DNA of 64,000 nucleotides. Source: CAZDKK01 sp964603725. GTDB taxonomy: Bacteria > Eisenbacteria > RBG-16-71-46 > CAIMUX01 > WJJG01. Shown here one piece after another: positions 54,234 to 61,991 of the stretch; position 1 is the first letter of the stretch; every line of letters begins with the position of its first letter. The position numbers and the translations under genes are program-made. Location of the stretch: positions 1 to 64,000 of the forward strand of contig CAZRWW010000022.1 in NCBI GenBank assembly GCA_964603725.1, read 5' to 3'. The notes beneath the pieces are model-generated. The model was not told the DNA's origin. It ran no database searches and saw nothing but the letters and a program-made list of their open reading frames with translations.

Positions 54234-56537
54234 ATGGTGCATCGTTGGGACGGCTTCGGGCGCGTGTTGATTCTGTGCGCCGGCGTGGTCGCCGCGGCGA
54301 GCGGTTCGGTCGCCGGCGGCTCAGTCGCCAGTGGCTCAGTCGCCGGCGGCTCGGCGCCGGACGCGGATACGGCCGGCAGCGCGCGGCGGGGGCTCTCGCC
54401 CCGACTGGCGGAGGCCCTGGCGGGATTGTCGGTCGAGGCTGTTCCCACCGGATTCCTGGCCGACCGTGTCGTGCAACTCGTCGACTTCGCCGGTCATGCC
54501 GGCGCCCCGGGGGAGAGGCCGGTGACGCTGGCCGAATGGCGGCAGTTGTACACTCAGGTCGAGCGATCTGCCCATGGCGAGCGCACGCTGCCGGCGCTCC
54601 GGGAGCTGGACCTACGGGCCGCGCCCGTTCTGGATCGTGGGGTCGTGCCGGTCGCCGTCCTGGATTTGCCCTACGAGCGGATCCGCCCCGATGCCTTGGA
54701 GACCGGGGCGCTCGCGATCCGGGCGGGGCGTCTGGCGCTGGGCAGCGGCAGTCCGTTCGAAACGCGCCGGCTCTTTGCGGCAACCGCGCTGCGGGACCGC
54801 ACCTATCAAGGGGAGGCGGTGACTTTCCGGATCGGCCGGGCCGACTACATCGCCAGCGAGTCACGCCCGCCGCGGGACGTGGCGATCGACTTCGCTGACG
54901 GGCGCGGGTTCGTGAGGGTGTCCTGGGATCACGAGCGGACGGTCCGCTATCACGCACCGGGGATCAAGACGGTTCGGATCCGAATCGGCGACTCAGGCGG
55001 CGCGCCGCGCGAGGCCGCCTTCCTCTTTGATGTCCGCCGACTGCGCACGCCCGCGCCTGACGACACCTTGCACATCCAGGCCACCCTGTCTTACCTGGGC
55101 GTGCCGGGCACCGGCGACGCCTACGTCTACCTGGCGGACGAACACACCGCGCTGACCAATCCGGTCCTCGTGATTGAGGGCTTCGACCTCGACAACAGCA
55201 TGGGCTGGGATGAGCTCTACGAGCTTCTCAATCGCGAGGAGCTGCTCGAGACGCTGCGCGTTCGGGGCTTTGACGCCGTCGTGCTCGACTTCACCGACGC
55301 GGTCGACTACATCCAGCGCAACGCCTTTGTGGCGGTCGAGCTGATCTCCCAGGTGCGCGCGGCCATCGAGCCGCAGCGCACGATCGCGCTGGCCGGCGCC
55401 AGCATGGGCGGGTTGATCGGGCGCTTCGCGCTCGCTTACATGGAGGCGCACGGGATCGAGCACGGCGCGCGCACGTTCATCTCCTTCGACGCTCCCCAGG
55501 ATGGGGCCAATGTCCCGCTGGGCCTCCAGTACTGGCTCTGGTTCTTCGCCAGCGAGTCACCGGAGGCGGCGGCGCTGCTGGCGGCGCTCGACGCCCCCGG
55601 CGCGCGTCAGATGCTCTGCTACCATCACACCGATCCCCCAGGCGCAACCGGGCAGAGCGACCCTTTGCGCGCGCAGCTGCTGGGCGACCTCGCCGCGCTG
55701 GGCGGCTATCCGGACTTGCCACGCAAGGTCGCCATCATCAACGGCAGCGGGACGCAGGCGGGCCAGGGGTTCCAGCCCGGGCAGCAGGTCGTTCGTTGGG
55801 AGTACACGAGTTTCCTGGTCGACATCATCGGCAACATCTGGGCGGTGCCGGCCGGGAGCACGCACGTCATCTTCCACGGCCTGATCGACATCCTCCTGCT
55901 GCCGGAGGATGAGGTCATCGTAGCGGTGACCGGCACGCGCCCCTATGACAACGCCCCCGGCGGGTGGCGCGACAGCATGGCCGAGCTGGACGCCACTGCG
56001 GCTCCCTATGGGGACATCGTGGCGCTCTACGCCAATCACTGCTTTATCCCGTCAACGAGCGCGCTGCACATCGACACGGAGGATCTCTTCTACGACATCG
56101 CGGGCGATCCGAATCTCCTCAGCCACACCCCCTTTGACGCTGTCTACTTCCCGCTGGAGAACGAGGAGCACGTGGCGATCACGCCCGCCAACGCCCAGTG
56201 GTTCATCGCCGAGGTGGAGCACGGCGCCGCGGGTGTCACCGCGGGGCCGGTTCGCCCACCGATCGTGGCGAGCCTGGCCCCGCCGGCGCCGAGCCTCGTG
56301 GCGGGCTCGACGCTGTTGCGGCTGTCGCTCCCCGCGGCCGGCCGAGCGCGCCTGATCGCCTGCGACGCGACCGGGCGCGAGGTGGCGGTGCTGGCCGAGC
56401 GGGAGTTCCCGGCCGGCGAGAGCGAAGTGCGCTGGAGCGTCGCCGATCGCGCTGGCCGGCGCCTGCCGGCGGGCGCGTACTTCCTGAGCCTGCGCGGCGC
56501 CGGCTTCAGCGCCACGCGCCGGGTGATCGTGCCGTAG
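54234..56537 (+). CDS. Exported lipase-like alpha/beta hydrolase with FlgD-like C-terminal domain
   Basis: A 767-residue exported protein. ATG 54234 has GGGAGG at 54223-54228. A signal peptide (about 1-25) runs into a small in-frame repeat GSVAGGSVASGSVAGGS. An N-terminal beta region (about 50-300) precedes the hydrolase core: VLVIEGFDLDNSMGWDELYE, then the nucleophile elbow LAGASMGGLIGRFALAYME (GxSxG serine), ISFDAPQDGANVPLG as in PGAP1/lipase-like enzymes, and a possible late His in NEEHVAITP. Residues about 680-767 form a FlgD-like sorting domain (RWSVADRAGRRLPAGAYFLS). Likely a secreted esterase or lipase; the substrate is unknown. Confidence 0.83.
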   Translation: MVHRWDGFGRVLILCAGVVAAASGSVAGGSVASGSVAGGSAPDADTAGSARRGLSPRLAEALAGLSVEAVPTGFLADRVVQLVDFAGHAGAPGERPVTLAEWRQLYTQVERSAHGERTLPALRELDLRAAPVLDRGVVPVAVLDLPYERIRPDALETGALAIRAGRLALGSGSPFETRRLFAATALRDRTYQGEAVTFRIGRADYIASESRPPRDVAIDFADGRGFVRVSWDHERTVRYHAPGIKTVRIRIGDSGGAPREAAFLFDVRRLRTPAPDDTLHIQATLSYLGVPGTGDAYVYLADEHTALTNPVLVIEGFDLDNSMGWDELYELLNREELLETLRVRGFDAVVLDFTDAVDYIQRNAFVAVELISQVRAAIEPQRTIALAGASMGGLIGRFALAYMEAHGIEHGARTFISFDAPQDGANVPLGLQYWLWFFASESPEAAALLAALDAPGARQMLCYHHTDPPGATGQSDPLRAQLLGDLAALGGYPDLPRKVAIINGSGTQAGQGFQPGQQVVRWEYTSFLVDIIGNIWAVPAGSTHVIFHGLIDILLLPEDEVIVAVTGTRPYDNAPGGWRDSMAELDATAAPYGDIVALYANHCFIPSTSALHIDTEDLFYDIAGDPNLLSHTPFDAVYFPLENEEHVAITPANAQWFIAEVEHGAAGVTAGPVRPPIVASLAPPAPSLVAGSTLLRLSLPAAGRARLIACDATGREVAVLAEREFPAGESEVRWSVADRAGRRLPAGAYFLSLRGAGFSATRRVIVP

Positions 56538-56607
56538 CGCCGCCGGGCGGGCGCGGCGTGACCGGGGCGCGTGGTTGGCGTGGCGCGCCGCTCGGCGAGG
56601 CGCGATC

Positions 56608-58917
56608 TCATCGTGGCGCGGCCGGGTAGCACTCCGCGTCGAGGCCCAGTCCCCACGCATTCGGATTGCGCCGCATGCTCCAGACGTCGTTGTTTGCGCC
56701 GCGGCCGCCCGTCTCGTAGGTATCGCGGCCCTGCGTGTCCAGGAAGATGCCGTACACGGGCAAGTCGTCGCGGAACGAGCGGAACACCTCGTACTGCGTT
56801 GTCGATCCCAGCGGCGGCGTCTGTCCCCAGGGGTCGCTGCCGGCCGCGCTGGCAGGATCGGCCGCGTGGTGATAGCGGTCGTCGCCGCGCCGGTCCCAGA
56901 AGAGACCGATCGATCCCAGATCGCCCGATCCGGCGCAGTGCGAGCGCAGCTCGTAGCAATCGTCGCCTTCGCCATCGATGAAGATGCCGAGCGAGCCATC
57001 GCGGGCGTGGCCCTGGAACTGGTTCTTGGCAGTCTCGTTGCCGGAGTTGTACAAGTCGTTGCCGGAAAGGTCCACGTGCACGCCGATGGCGAAGTGCGCC
57101 GCGGCGCCCGAGGAGTACTTGCCGTTGCGGTAGCGGTCATTGCCGGCGCGATCTTCCAAGAGACCCACGCCCCACCAGTAGCCACAGCCCTGCGCCCAAA
57201 CCTGGGCGTGGTAGTCGTCGTCGCCCGCGCCGTCGATGAGCAGGCCGAAGCCGCCCGCGAGGGAGTGCCCGTCGCCGAGATCGGCCCGGCGGCCATAGCC
57301 GCAGCCCTGGCTCATCGCCACCGACTGCCCCAGGTAGAGTTCGGAGATGTTGCCGTCGTCGCGCGCGATGTAGCGGTCATGGCCCGCCAGATCGAGCAGG
57401 AGCCCCGTGCCGAGCGTGGCGCCCAGGCCCTGCGACTGCTGCGCGCAGGAGTAAACGTCGTCGCCGGCCAGATCGAGCAGCACGCCGATGCCGCCGTGCG
57501 CCGCCCCTTGAGTCCAGCGGTCGCCGTGGTAGGCATCGTTGCCGCCGAAGTCGACGAGCAGCCCGGTGCCGAAGCAGCCGCAGCCCAGGCCGGATTCCGG
57601 CGCGACATATGCATCGTCGCCGCCCAGGTCGCACAGGGCGCCGATGCCGAAGACGCCGGCGCCGAAGGAGGGCACGACCGCGCTCGGGCCGTCTGCTGGC
57701 TCAGCGCCCGGGCCGGTTCCCGCCGCAGCGCTCGGGCCGTCTGCCGGCTCAGCGCCCGGGGCCGTGACCGGGCCGGCGGCGTCGCCGTAGCGGTCGTTGC
57801 CCGTCAGATCGAGCAGCAGCGCGACCGGCGAGCCCAACGAGCGGCTGGCGCCGAAACCGGGCCCGTAGCGATCGTCCCCGCCCAGATCGATCGCGAGGAA
57901 GGCGGGGTCGCGATGGTCGTCGTCACCCGTGCCGCCGATCAGGATCTCGCCCAGGGGCGTGGCGAACCGGAGCGTGGGGATCGCGCGCTCCGCCAGCTCC
58001 CCCGGCCCGCCGGCGGCGTGAAAGGCCTGCAGCGCGAACTCCAGATAGCGCAGCCAGACAACAGACGCATAGCCCAGATAGGCCAGGTCGGCGGTCTCGA
58101 AGAGCTCGAAGGTGGCAGGATCGAGTGAAGCGAGCTGATCGAAGCGCTCCTCCGTCTGATGGGCCATGGCGAGCGCGCATAGGTCGGCCGTCGCCACGTC
58201 CGCGAGATCGGCGGCGCCCGCGATCCGGGCGAGCAGCTCCCGATCGTAGGCGGCCAGCAGCCAGGGGCGGACGGCCTCGGCGGCGCGGTAGAGGCGGCTG
58301 ACCAGATCCCGCACCGGCTGCGGCAGGGCTCGCCAGCTCGCGGCGGCCGGGCCCTGGAGCGTGAACGGCGTCTCGGCGGCGAGCGTGTCGGGCATCGTCC
58401 GACGACCGGTGGAAGCGGCGAGCAGCCCGTAGCAGCGCGCCGCGATCTCGCCCAGGCCGCCGTCGGACCAGCCGTAGCCGAACGCGGCCACCTTGCCCGC
58501 ATCGGCCAGGAGGTCGTCGCTGATGCGGCCCGCGAAGCGCGGCACGGTGCGCGCATCGGCGAAGAGCTGCAGGACCGTGGGCAGGAGCAACGCGCTGCGA
58601 CCGTAGTAGGCCATCTCCGCTGCGGTGTAGCCGATCATCCGGCCGCGCGCGTCGACGCGCGCGCGCACCCCCTCCCAGAGCTCGGCCGGGATCTCGAGGT
58701 CGCCGCGCGCCGAGCCGGGGAAGGCGAGGGTCGGGAGCGGTCCCTGCGCCGGGGTGGATGCCTCGGCCGGGATGGATTCCTCGGCCGGGATGGATGCTTG
58801 CGCCGAGGAAGCTCCTTGCGCCGCCGGAGCTCCCTGAGCCGCGCCGGCCAGTAGCAGCCAGATCCAGAGGCACCCCACGGTCGGGATCGAGCCGAGAAGA
58901 CGGTGTGCGTGCATCAT
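56608..58917 (-). CDS. Exported protein with twelve D-x-x-G-x-D-x-Y repeats
   Basis: A 769-residue exported protein of no recognised family. ATG 58917 has AGGAGG five bases upstream; the signal peptide is about 1-30. A Pro/Ala linker with repeats (SIPAEESIPAEASTPAQ) leads to a helical domain (about 75-320). Residues about 340-740 contain twelve copies of D-x-x-G-[D/N/H/R]-D-x-Y, with Asp at 344, 370, 430, 456, 482, 509, 562, 589, 616, 648, 675 and 727, spaced mostly 26-27 residues, with larger steps near twice that where a unit has decayed. Between motifs the chain reads like SQGLGATLGTGLLLDLAGHD. An 11-residue PGAEPADGPSA duplication interrupts the array (two near-identical DNA copies 48 bases apart). 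The array suggests a calcium-binding beta-solenoid analogous to RTX rolls. It is the last gene of an operon with zinc-ribbon and SPFH genes. Confidence 0.8.
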   Translation of the reverse strand: MMHAHRLLGSIPTVGCLWIWLLLAGAAQGAPAAQGASSAQASIPAEESIPAEASTPAQGPLPTLAFPGSARGDLEIPAELWEGVRARVDARGRMIGYTAAEMAYYGRSALLLPTVLQLFADARTVPRFAGRISDDLLADAGKVAAFGYGWSDGGLGEIAARCYGLLAASTGRRTMPDTLAAETPFTLQGPAAASWRALPQPVRDLVSRLYRAAEAVRPWLLAAYDRELLARIAGAADLADVATADLCALAMAHQTEERFDQLASLDPATFELFETADLAYLGYASVVWLRYLEFALQAFHAAGGPGELAERAIPTLRFATPLGEILIGGTGDDDHRDPAFLAIDLGGDDRYGPGFGASRSLGSPVALLLDLTGNDRYGDAAGPVTAPGAEPADGPSAAAGTGPGAEPADGPSAVVPSFGAGVFGIGALCDLGGDDAYVAPESGLGCGCFGTGLLVDFGGNDAYHGDRWTQGAAHGGIGVLLDLAGDDVYSCAQQSQGLGATLGTGLLLDLAGHDRYIARDDGNISELYLGQSVAMSQGCGYGRRADLGDGHSLAGGFGLLIDGAGDDDYHAQVWAQGCGYWWGVGLLEDRAGNDRYRNGKYSSGAAAHFAIGVHVDLSGNDLYNSGNETAKNQFQGHARDGSLGIFIDGEGDDCYELRSHCAGSGDLGSIGLFWDRRGDDRYHHAADPASAAGSDPWGQTPPLGSTTQYEVFRSFRDDLPVYGIFLDTQGRDTYETGGRGANNDVWSMRRNPNAWGLGLDAECYPAAPR

Positions 58918-58951
58918 CCGATCCTCCTGAGCCGAGACTAGCCCAGGGGAC

Positions 58952-60199
58952 TCAGAGCTGCAGCCCGAAACCGAGGGCGTTCTTGTTCACCGCGAGCTGG
59001 TAGTCGGTGTGCACCCACTCGGTGTGGGTGCCGGCGAAGGGCACGTAGACCAGCTGGCGATCCGCGGGAACCACCTCGATCTCCGCCAGCCGGGACCGGT
59101 GTGGGGACTCGGGCAACAGAAACGAGCCCAGCAGGATCTTCACGAACTCCTCGGCTTCGCGCAAAGGGAGATTGACCGGGTGGGCCGGCCGCTCGGGCAC
59201 CGTGGGGCTGATCTCCCCCGCGGGCTGAGCCAGCGTGATGGCGCGTCCCAGCAGCAGAAAGACCTGCGGGCGGATCTTGAAGGCCGGCACCCAGAAGTGG
59301 AAGCGGCGCTCCTCCCAACTCGCCTGCAGGACCTTGGGCAGGTTGGCGACCCGCACGAGATCGGCGTAGCTCTCGAGACGCAGGCCGCTCACGGCGGCCG
59401 TGACGCGCCAGAAGGGCAAGTAGATCGCTGCATCCCCGCGCCCGGACAGGATGCCGCCGGAGACCTGGGCCAGACCGTCGGGTGTCGCTCGCCAGGCCGA
59501 CTCGCAGTTGCGACAGATGAGCACGAGCGAATCGCGCTCCCCGTCGAGGTCCCGCCCGCAGTGCGGGCACAGGGTGGGGATGAACTGAATGGCGCCGGGC
59601 GGGGGCGCAACCGCGGGCAGACGCTCGAGCAGGTCGTCGTTCAGCTTTCCGGGCACCGGCCGATCGAGCACGGCGTCGTGCAGGGTGCCATCGACGTAGA
59701 ACGGGGCGTAGATCAGGCTGAGCGCCTCGCCGATCAGCTCGTGATGGAGCGCCGGGCCGGAGAGCTCCCGGGCGCAGCGATCGGCGAACGCCCGCCGGGC
59801 CTCGGCGGCCGACAGGGCGGGCGGCAGGAAGCGGCCACCGAGCTCGCGCGTGGCGAAGCGCAGCCGCATCGTCTGGGCGCGCAGCCCGAGCGAGGTCGGG
59901 AGCTCCCGCGCATCGATTCCTCGCAGGCTGGCGTCGAGCAGGCGGTGCTCGACACCCCGGTCCAGGCACGCGTGGAGCACGCCACGCAAGCGCCAGTAGG
60001 GAACATAGAACAGCTCCCGGCCTTGCGACCTGTGGGGCAAGACATAGCTGAAGACATCCCGCGCCACCAGGTAGGAACGAACGCGGCAGTAGGGACACTG
60101 GATGAGCCGGTCGGTCTCCTCGAGGGTGGCCGGGGCGCCGCACTGGCGGCACTGATGCTCGATCTGGATCCCCGGGCACGTCGTCGGGTCTGTCTGCAT
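58952..60199 (-). CDS. Zinc-ribbon protein paired with SPFH protein
   Basis: A 415-residue cytoplasmic protein with no membrane segment. The start at 60199 (MQTDPTTCPG) is favoured because GAGGG precedes it; an in-frame ATG 36 bases upstream has none. A first zinc ribbon uses Cys17, Cys20, Cys35 and Cys38 (HQCRQCGAPATL, IQCPYCRVRSY); a second near 210-235 reads LCPHCGRDLDGE and LICRNCESAW. Between and after them are beta-rich regions with repeated YVPYWRLRG, IYLPFWRVTA and LVYVPFAGTHTEW segments, suggesting three related units. Its neighbour upstream by 84 bases is an SPFH/zinc-ribbon gene, a pairing like YdjG-YdjI in Bacillus, which act in membrane stress defence. The exact family was not confirmed. 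Confidence 0.75.
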   Translation of the reverse strand: MQTDPTTCPGIQIEHQCRQCGAPATLEETDRLIQCPYCRVRSYLVARDVFSYVLPHRSQGRELFYVPYWRLRGVLHACLDRGVEHRLLDASLRGIDARELPTSLGLRAQTMRLRFATRELGGRFLPPALSAAEARRAFADRCARELSGPALHHELIGEALSLIYAPFYVDGTLHDAVLDRPVPGKLNDDLLERLPAVAPPPGAIQFIPTLCPHCGRDLDGERDSLVLICRNCESAWRATPDGLAQVSGGILSGRGDAAIYLPFWRVTAAVSGLRLESYADLVRVANLPKVLQASWEERRFHFWVPAFKIRPQVFLLLGRAITLAQPAGEISPTVPERPAHPVNLPLREAEEFVKILLGSFLLPESPHRSRLAEIEVVPADRQLVYVPFAGTHTEWVHTDYQLAVNKNALGFGLQL

Positions 60200-60283
60200 C
60201 GCCCTCACCGATCCGAGCGGGCCGTGATGGCCCATGCGCCCGCAGGCGCGCGCGTTGTGCGTGCCGCGGCGCCCGTCGGGCCC

Positions 60284-61381
60284 CTAGTCGAGCTTCTCCC
60301 CGCACTGGTTGCAGTGGATCGAATCGGGCAGGTTCTGCGCCCGACACTTGTGGCACGTCCGCGGTTGCGGCTTCTCCTGGGCGGCGCGCCCGCAGCCCGG
60401 ACAGAAGCGGGCGCCGGGCGGGAGCTTCTCCTGGCAGTGGGCGCAGACGCCGAAGACCAGGAGCTGCTGACCGCAGGCGGCGCAGAAGCGCGCGTCCGGC
60501 GAGACGGGGTGCTGGCACCCCGGGCACACCGGTCCGGCCGGACGTTGGGCCAGGAACATGGCGGGCATCATCAGCCCCATGCCCAGGCCCACGCCCTCGC
60601 CGGCCCCGCCCGTCGACTGAGCGGCCTTCTCCATCGCCATGGCGGCCTTCATCTGCAGCAGGCGGTTCATGTCGTCGAACAGACCCAGGCGACTGCGGTC
60701 GTCGATGGCCTGCTGGACCTCGGGCGGCGGCGTGATGGCATTGATGTAGATACCCGTGAGGGCCAGGCCGAACTGCCCGAAGTCATCCTGCAGGCGGCGC
60801 GCCAGATTGACCGACAGCTCGTCGTACTTGGCCGGCAGATTCAGGATCGAATCGACCGTCTCGCCCATGTAGTCATTGAAGCGCGAGACGATCACCTGAT
60901 TGAGGTAGTCGCCGATCTCCGCGGTCGTAAAGATGCCCTGGGTGCCCACCATGCGGTTGACGAACAGCAGGGGCTGGACCACCTGGACGTTGAAGGCTCC
61001 GAAAGTCCGCAGCCGGATCAGTCCCAGCTCGGAGTCCTTGAAGGCGACCGGGTCGCGCGTGCCCCACTTGAGGTTCGTGAAGACCTTCAGATTGACGAAG
61101 TAGACCTCGGCCCGCAGGGGACTGGTGAATCCCCAGGGGAGACTGACCAGCCGGGTGAGCACGGGGATGTTCCCGGTCACCAGCGTGTGGCGTCCCGGAC
61201 CAAAGGCCTCGATGGCTCGACCCTGGTAGAAAAAGACCGCGGCCTGGCTCTCCCGAACGGTGAGCTGGGCCCCGTACTTGATGTCGCCCGACCCTCGCTC
61301 GGGGATCCGGTGCACGAGCTCCTGGCCCGTGTCGTCGAACCACTCCAGGACTTCGATGAAGACGGCGTTCTGATTTCCCAT
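60284..61381 (-). CDS. SPFH/Band-7 protein with C-terminal zinc ribbons (YdjI-like)
   Basis: A 365-residue membrane-associated scaffold-type protein. ATG 61381 (MGNQNAVFIEVLEW) has GGAGG about 12 bases upstream, a rather long spacing. Residues about 20-240 are an SPFH domain: LTVRESQAAVFFYQGRAIEA, LRTFGAFNVQVVQPLLFVN, FGLALTGIYINAITPP. A Met/Gly-rich segment (about 255-282) leads to three zinc ribbons at about 285-365, each with CxxC pairs: VCPGCQHPV/FCAACG, VCAHCQEKL/FCPGCG, TCHKCRAQN/HCNQCG. This matches YdjI-type SPFH proteins, known in Bacillus subtilis as part of a PspA-linked envelope stress system. No PspA gene is in the window. It heads a three-gene minus-strand operon. Confidence 0.87.
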   Translation of the reverse strand: MGNQNAVFIEVLEWFDDTGQELVHRIPERGSGDIKYGAQLTVRESQAAVFFYQGRAIEAFGPGRHTLVTGNIPVLTRLVSLPWGFTSPLRAEVYFVNLKVFTNLKWGTRDPVAFKDSELGLIRLRTFGAFNVQVVQPLLFVNRMVGTQGIFTTAEIGDYLNQVIVSRFNDYMGETVDSILNLPAKYDELSVNLARRLQDDFGQFGLALTGIYINAITPPPEVQQAIDDRSRLGLFDDMNRLLQMKAAMAMEKAAQSTGGAGEGVGLGMGLMMPAMFLAQRPAGPVCPGCQHPVSPDARFCAACGQQLLVFGVCAHCQEKLPPGARFCPGCGRAAQEKPQPRTCHKCRAQNLPDSIHCNQCGEKLD

Positions 61382-61991
61382 GCTGAGTCGGGCCTCCACG
61401 TGACGGGCCGGTGTTAGTCGGTTGCCACCGGTAAGAATCGGCCGGATGGGGCGGCGCCTTGAAGGGCTGGGAAGGGCTCGGGCCGATCTCTTGGGGGCCG
61501 CGCAATCGCCGCTTCGCAAAGGCACGAATACCATCTTTAGACGTATCGGAACCGTAATGCAATCGTTACTACTATAACATATTACAATTATATAATATAC
61601 ATATAGGCCAGAAGGAACCTCCTTCCGCCTCCGATGCGCCCGCCATTCTCCAGGTCCCGATCAACGTGGCGACGCGAGTGGCCGATCCAGGTAGGCACAG
61701 GGCGAATCCGGTAGGCGTCCTGGATCCCGATCCTCGATTCGCGGGCTCTGTCACCCATGGTGCGCTGCCTTCAGTGCGCCCCCCTGGAGGCCCGCTCGTC
61801 GCGGCTCCGGCTGCTCGTGCGGCCCGGGGCGTGTCGATGAGCGGGCCTCGCACGTATGGGGCGTAAGGGCCGGGGACGTGCGCCGGCCAGGGGTATCGCC
61901 CTGGCCGGCAATGTCGTAGGATGAGCCGCAGAACCGGTGCCCATGCACGGGCGCACGACTTGGCGAGCGCGCACGAGGTCAGGCGGGGCGA
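61382..61991. promoter_or_regulatory. Divergent regulatory region with an A+T-rich island
   Basis: The 610 bases between the SPFH operon (-) and the PAS sensor gene (+) hold no convincing gene. Bases 61561-61606 are almost pure A/T-rich DNA in an otherwise very G+C-rich window and contain TATAAT at 61592-61597 on the plus strand. On the minus strand TTGCAT (61557-61562) and TAAAGA (61534-61539), 17 bases apart, are a weak candidate promoter for the SPFH operon. Confidence 0.5.
61882..61909. promoter_or_regulatory. Perfect 11-bp hairpin upstream of the PAS sensor gene
   Basis: GCCGGCCAGGG at 61882-61892 pairs exactly with 61899-61909 around a six-base loop (GTATCG), 82 bases before the sensor start. 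No T-tract follows. It could be a leader structure, a protein-binding palindrome or a transcription pause site. Confidence 0.5.
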
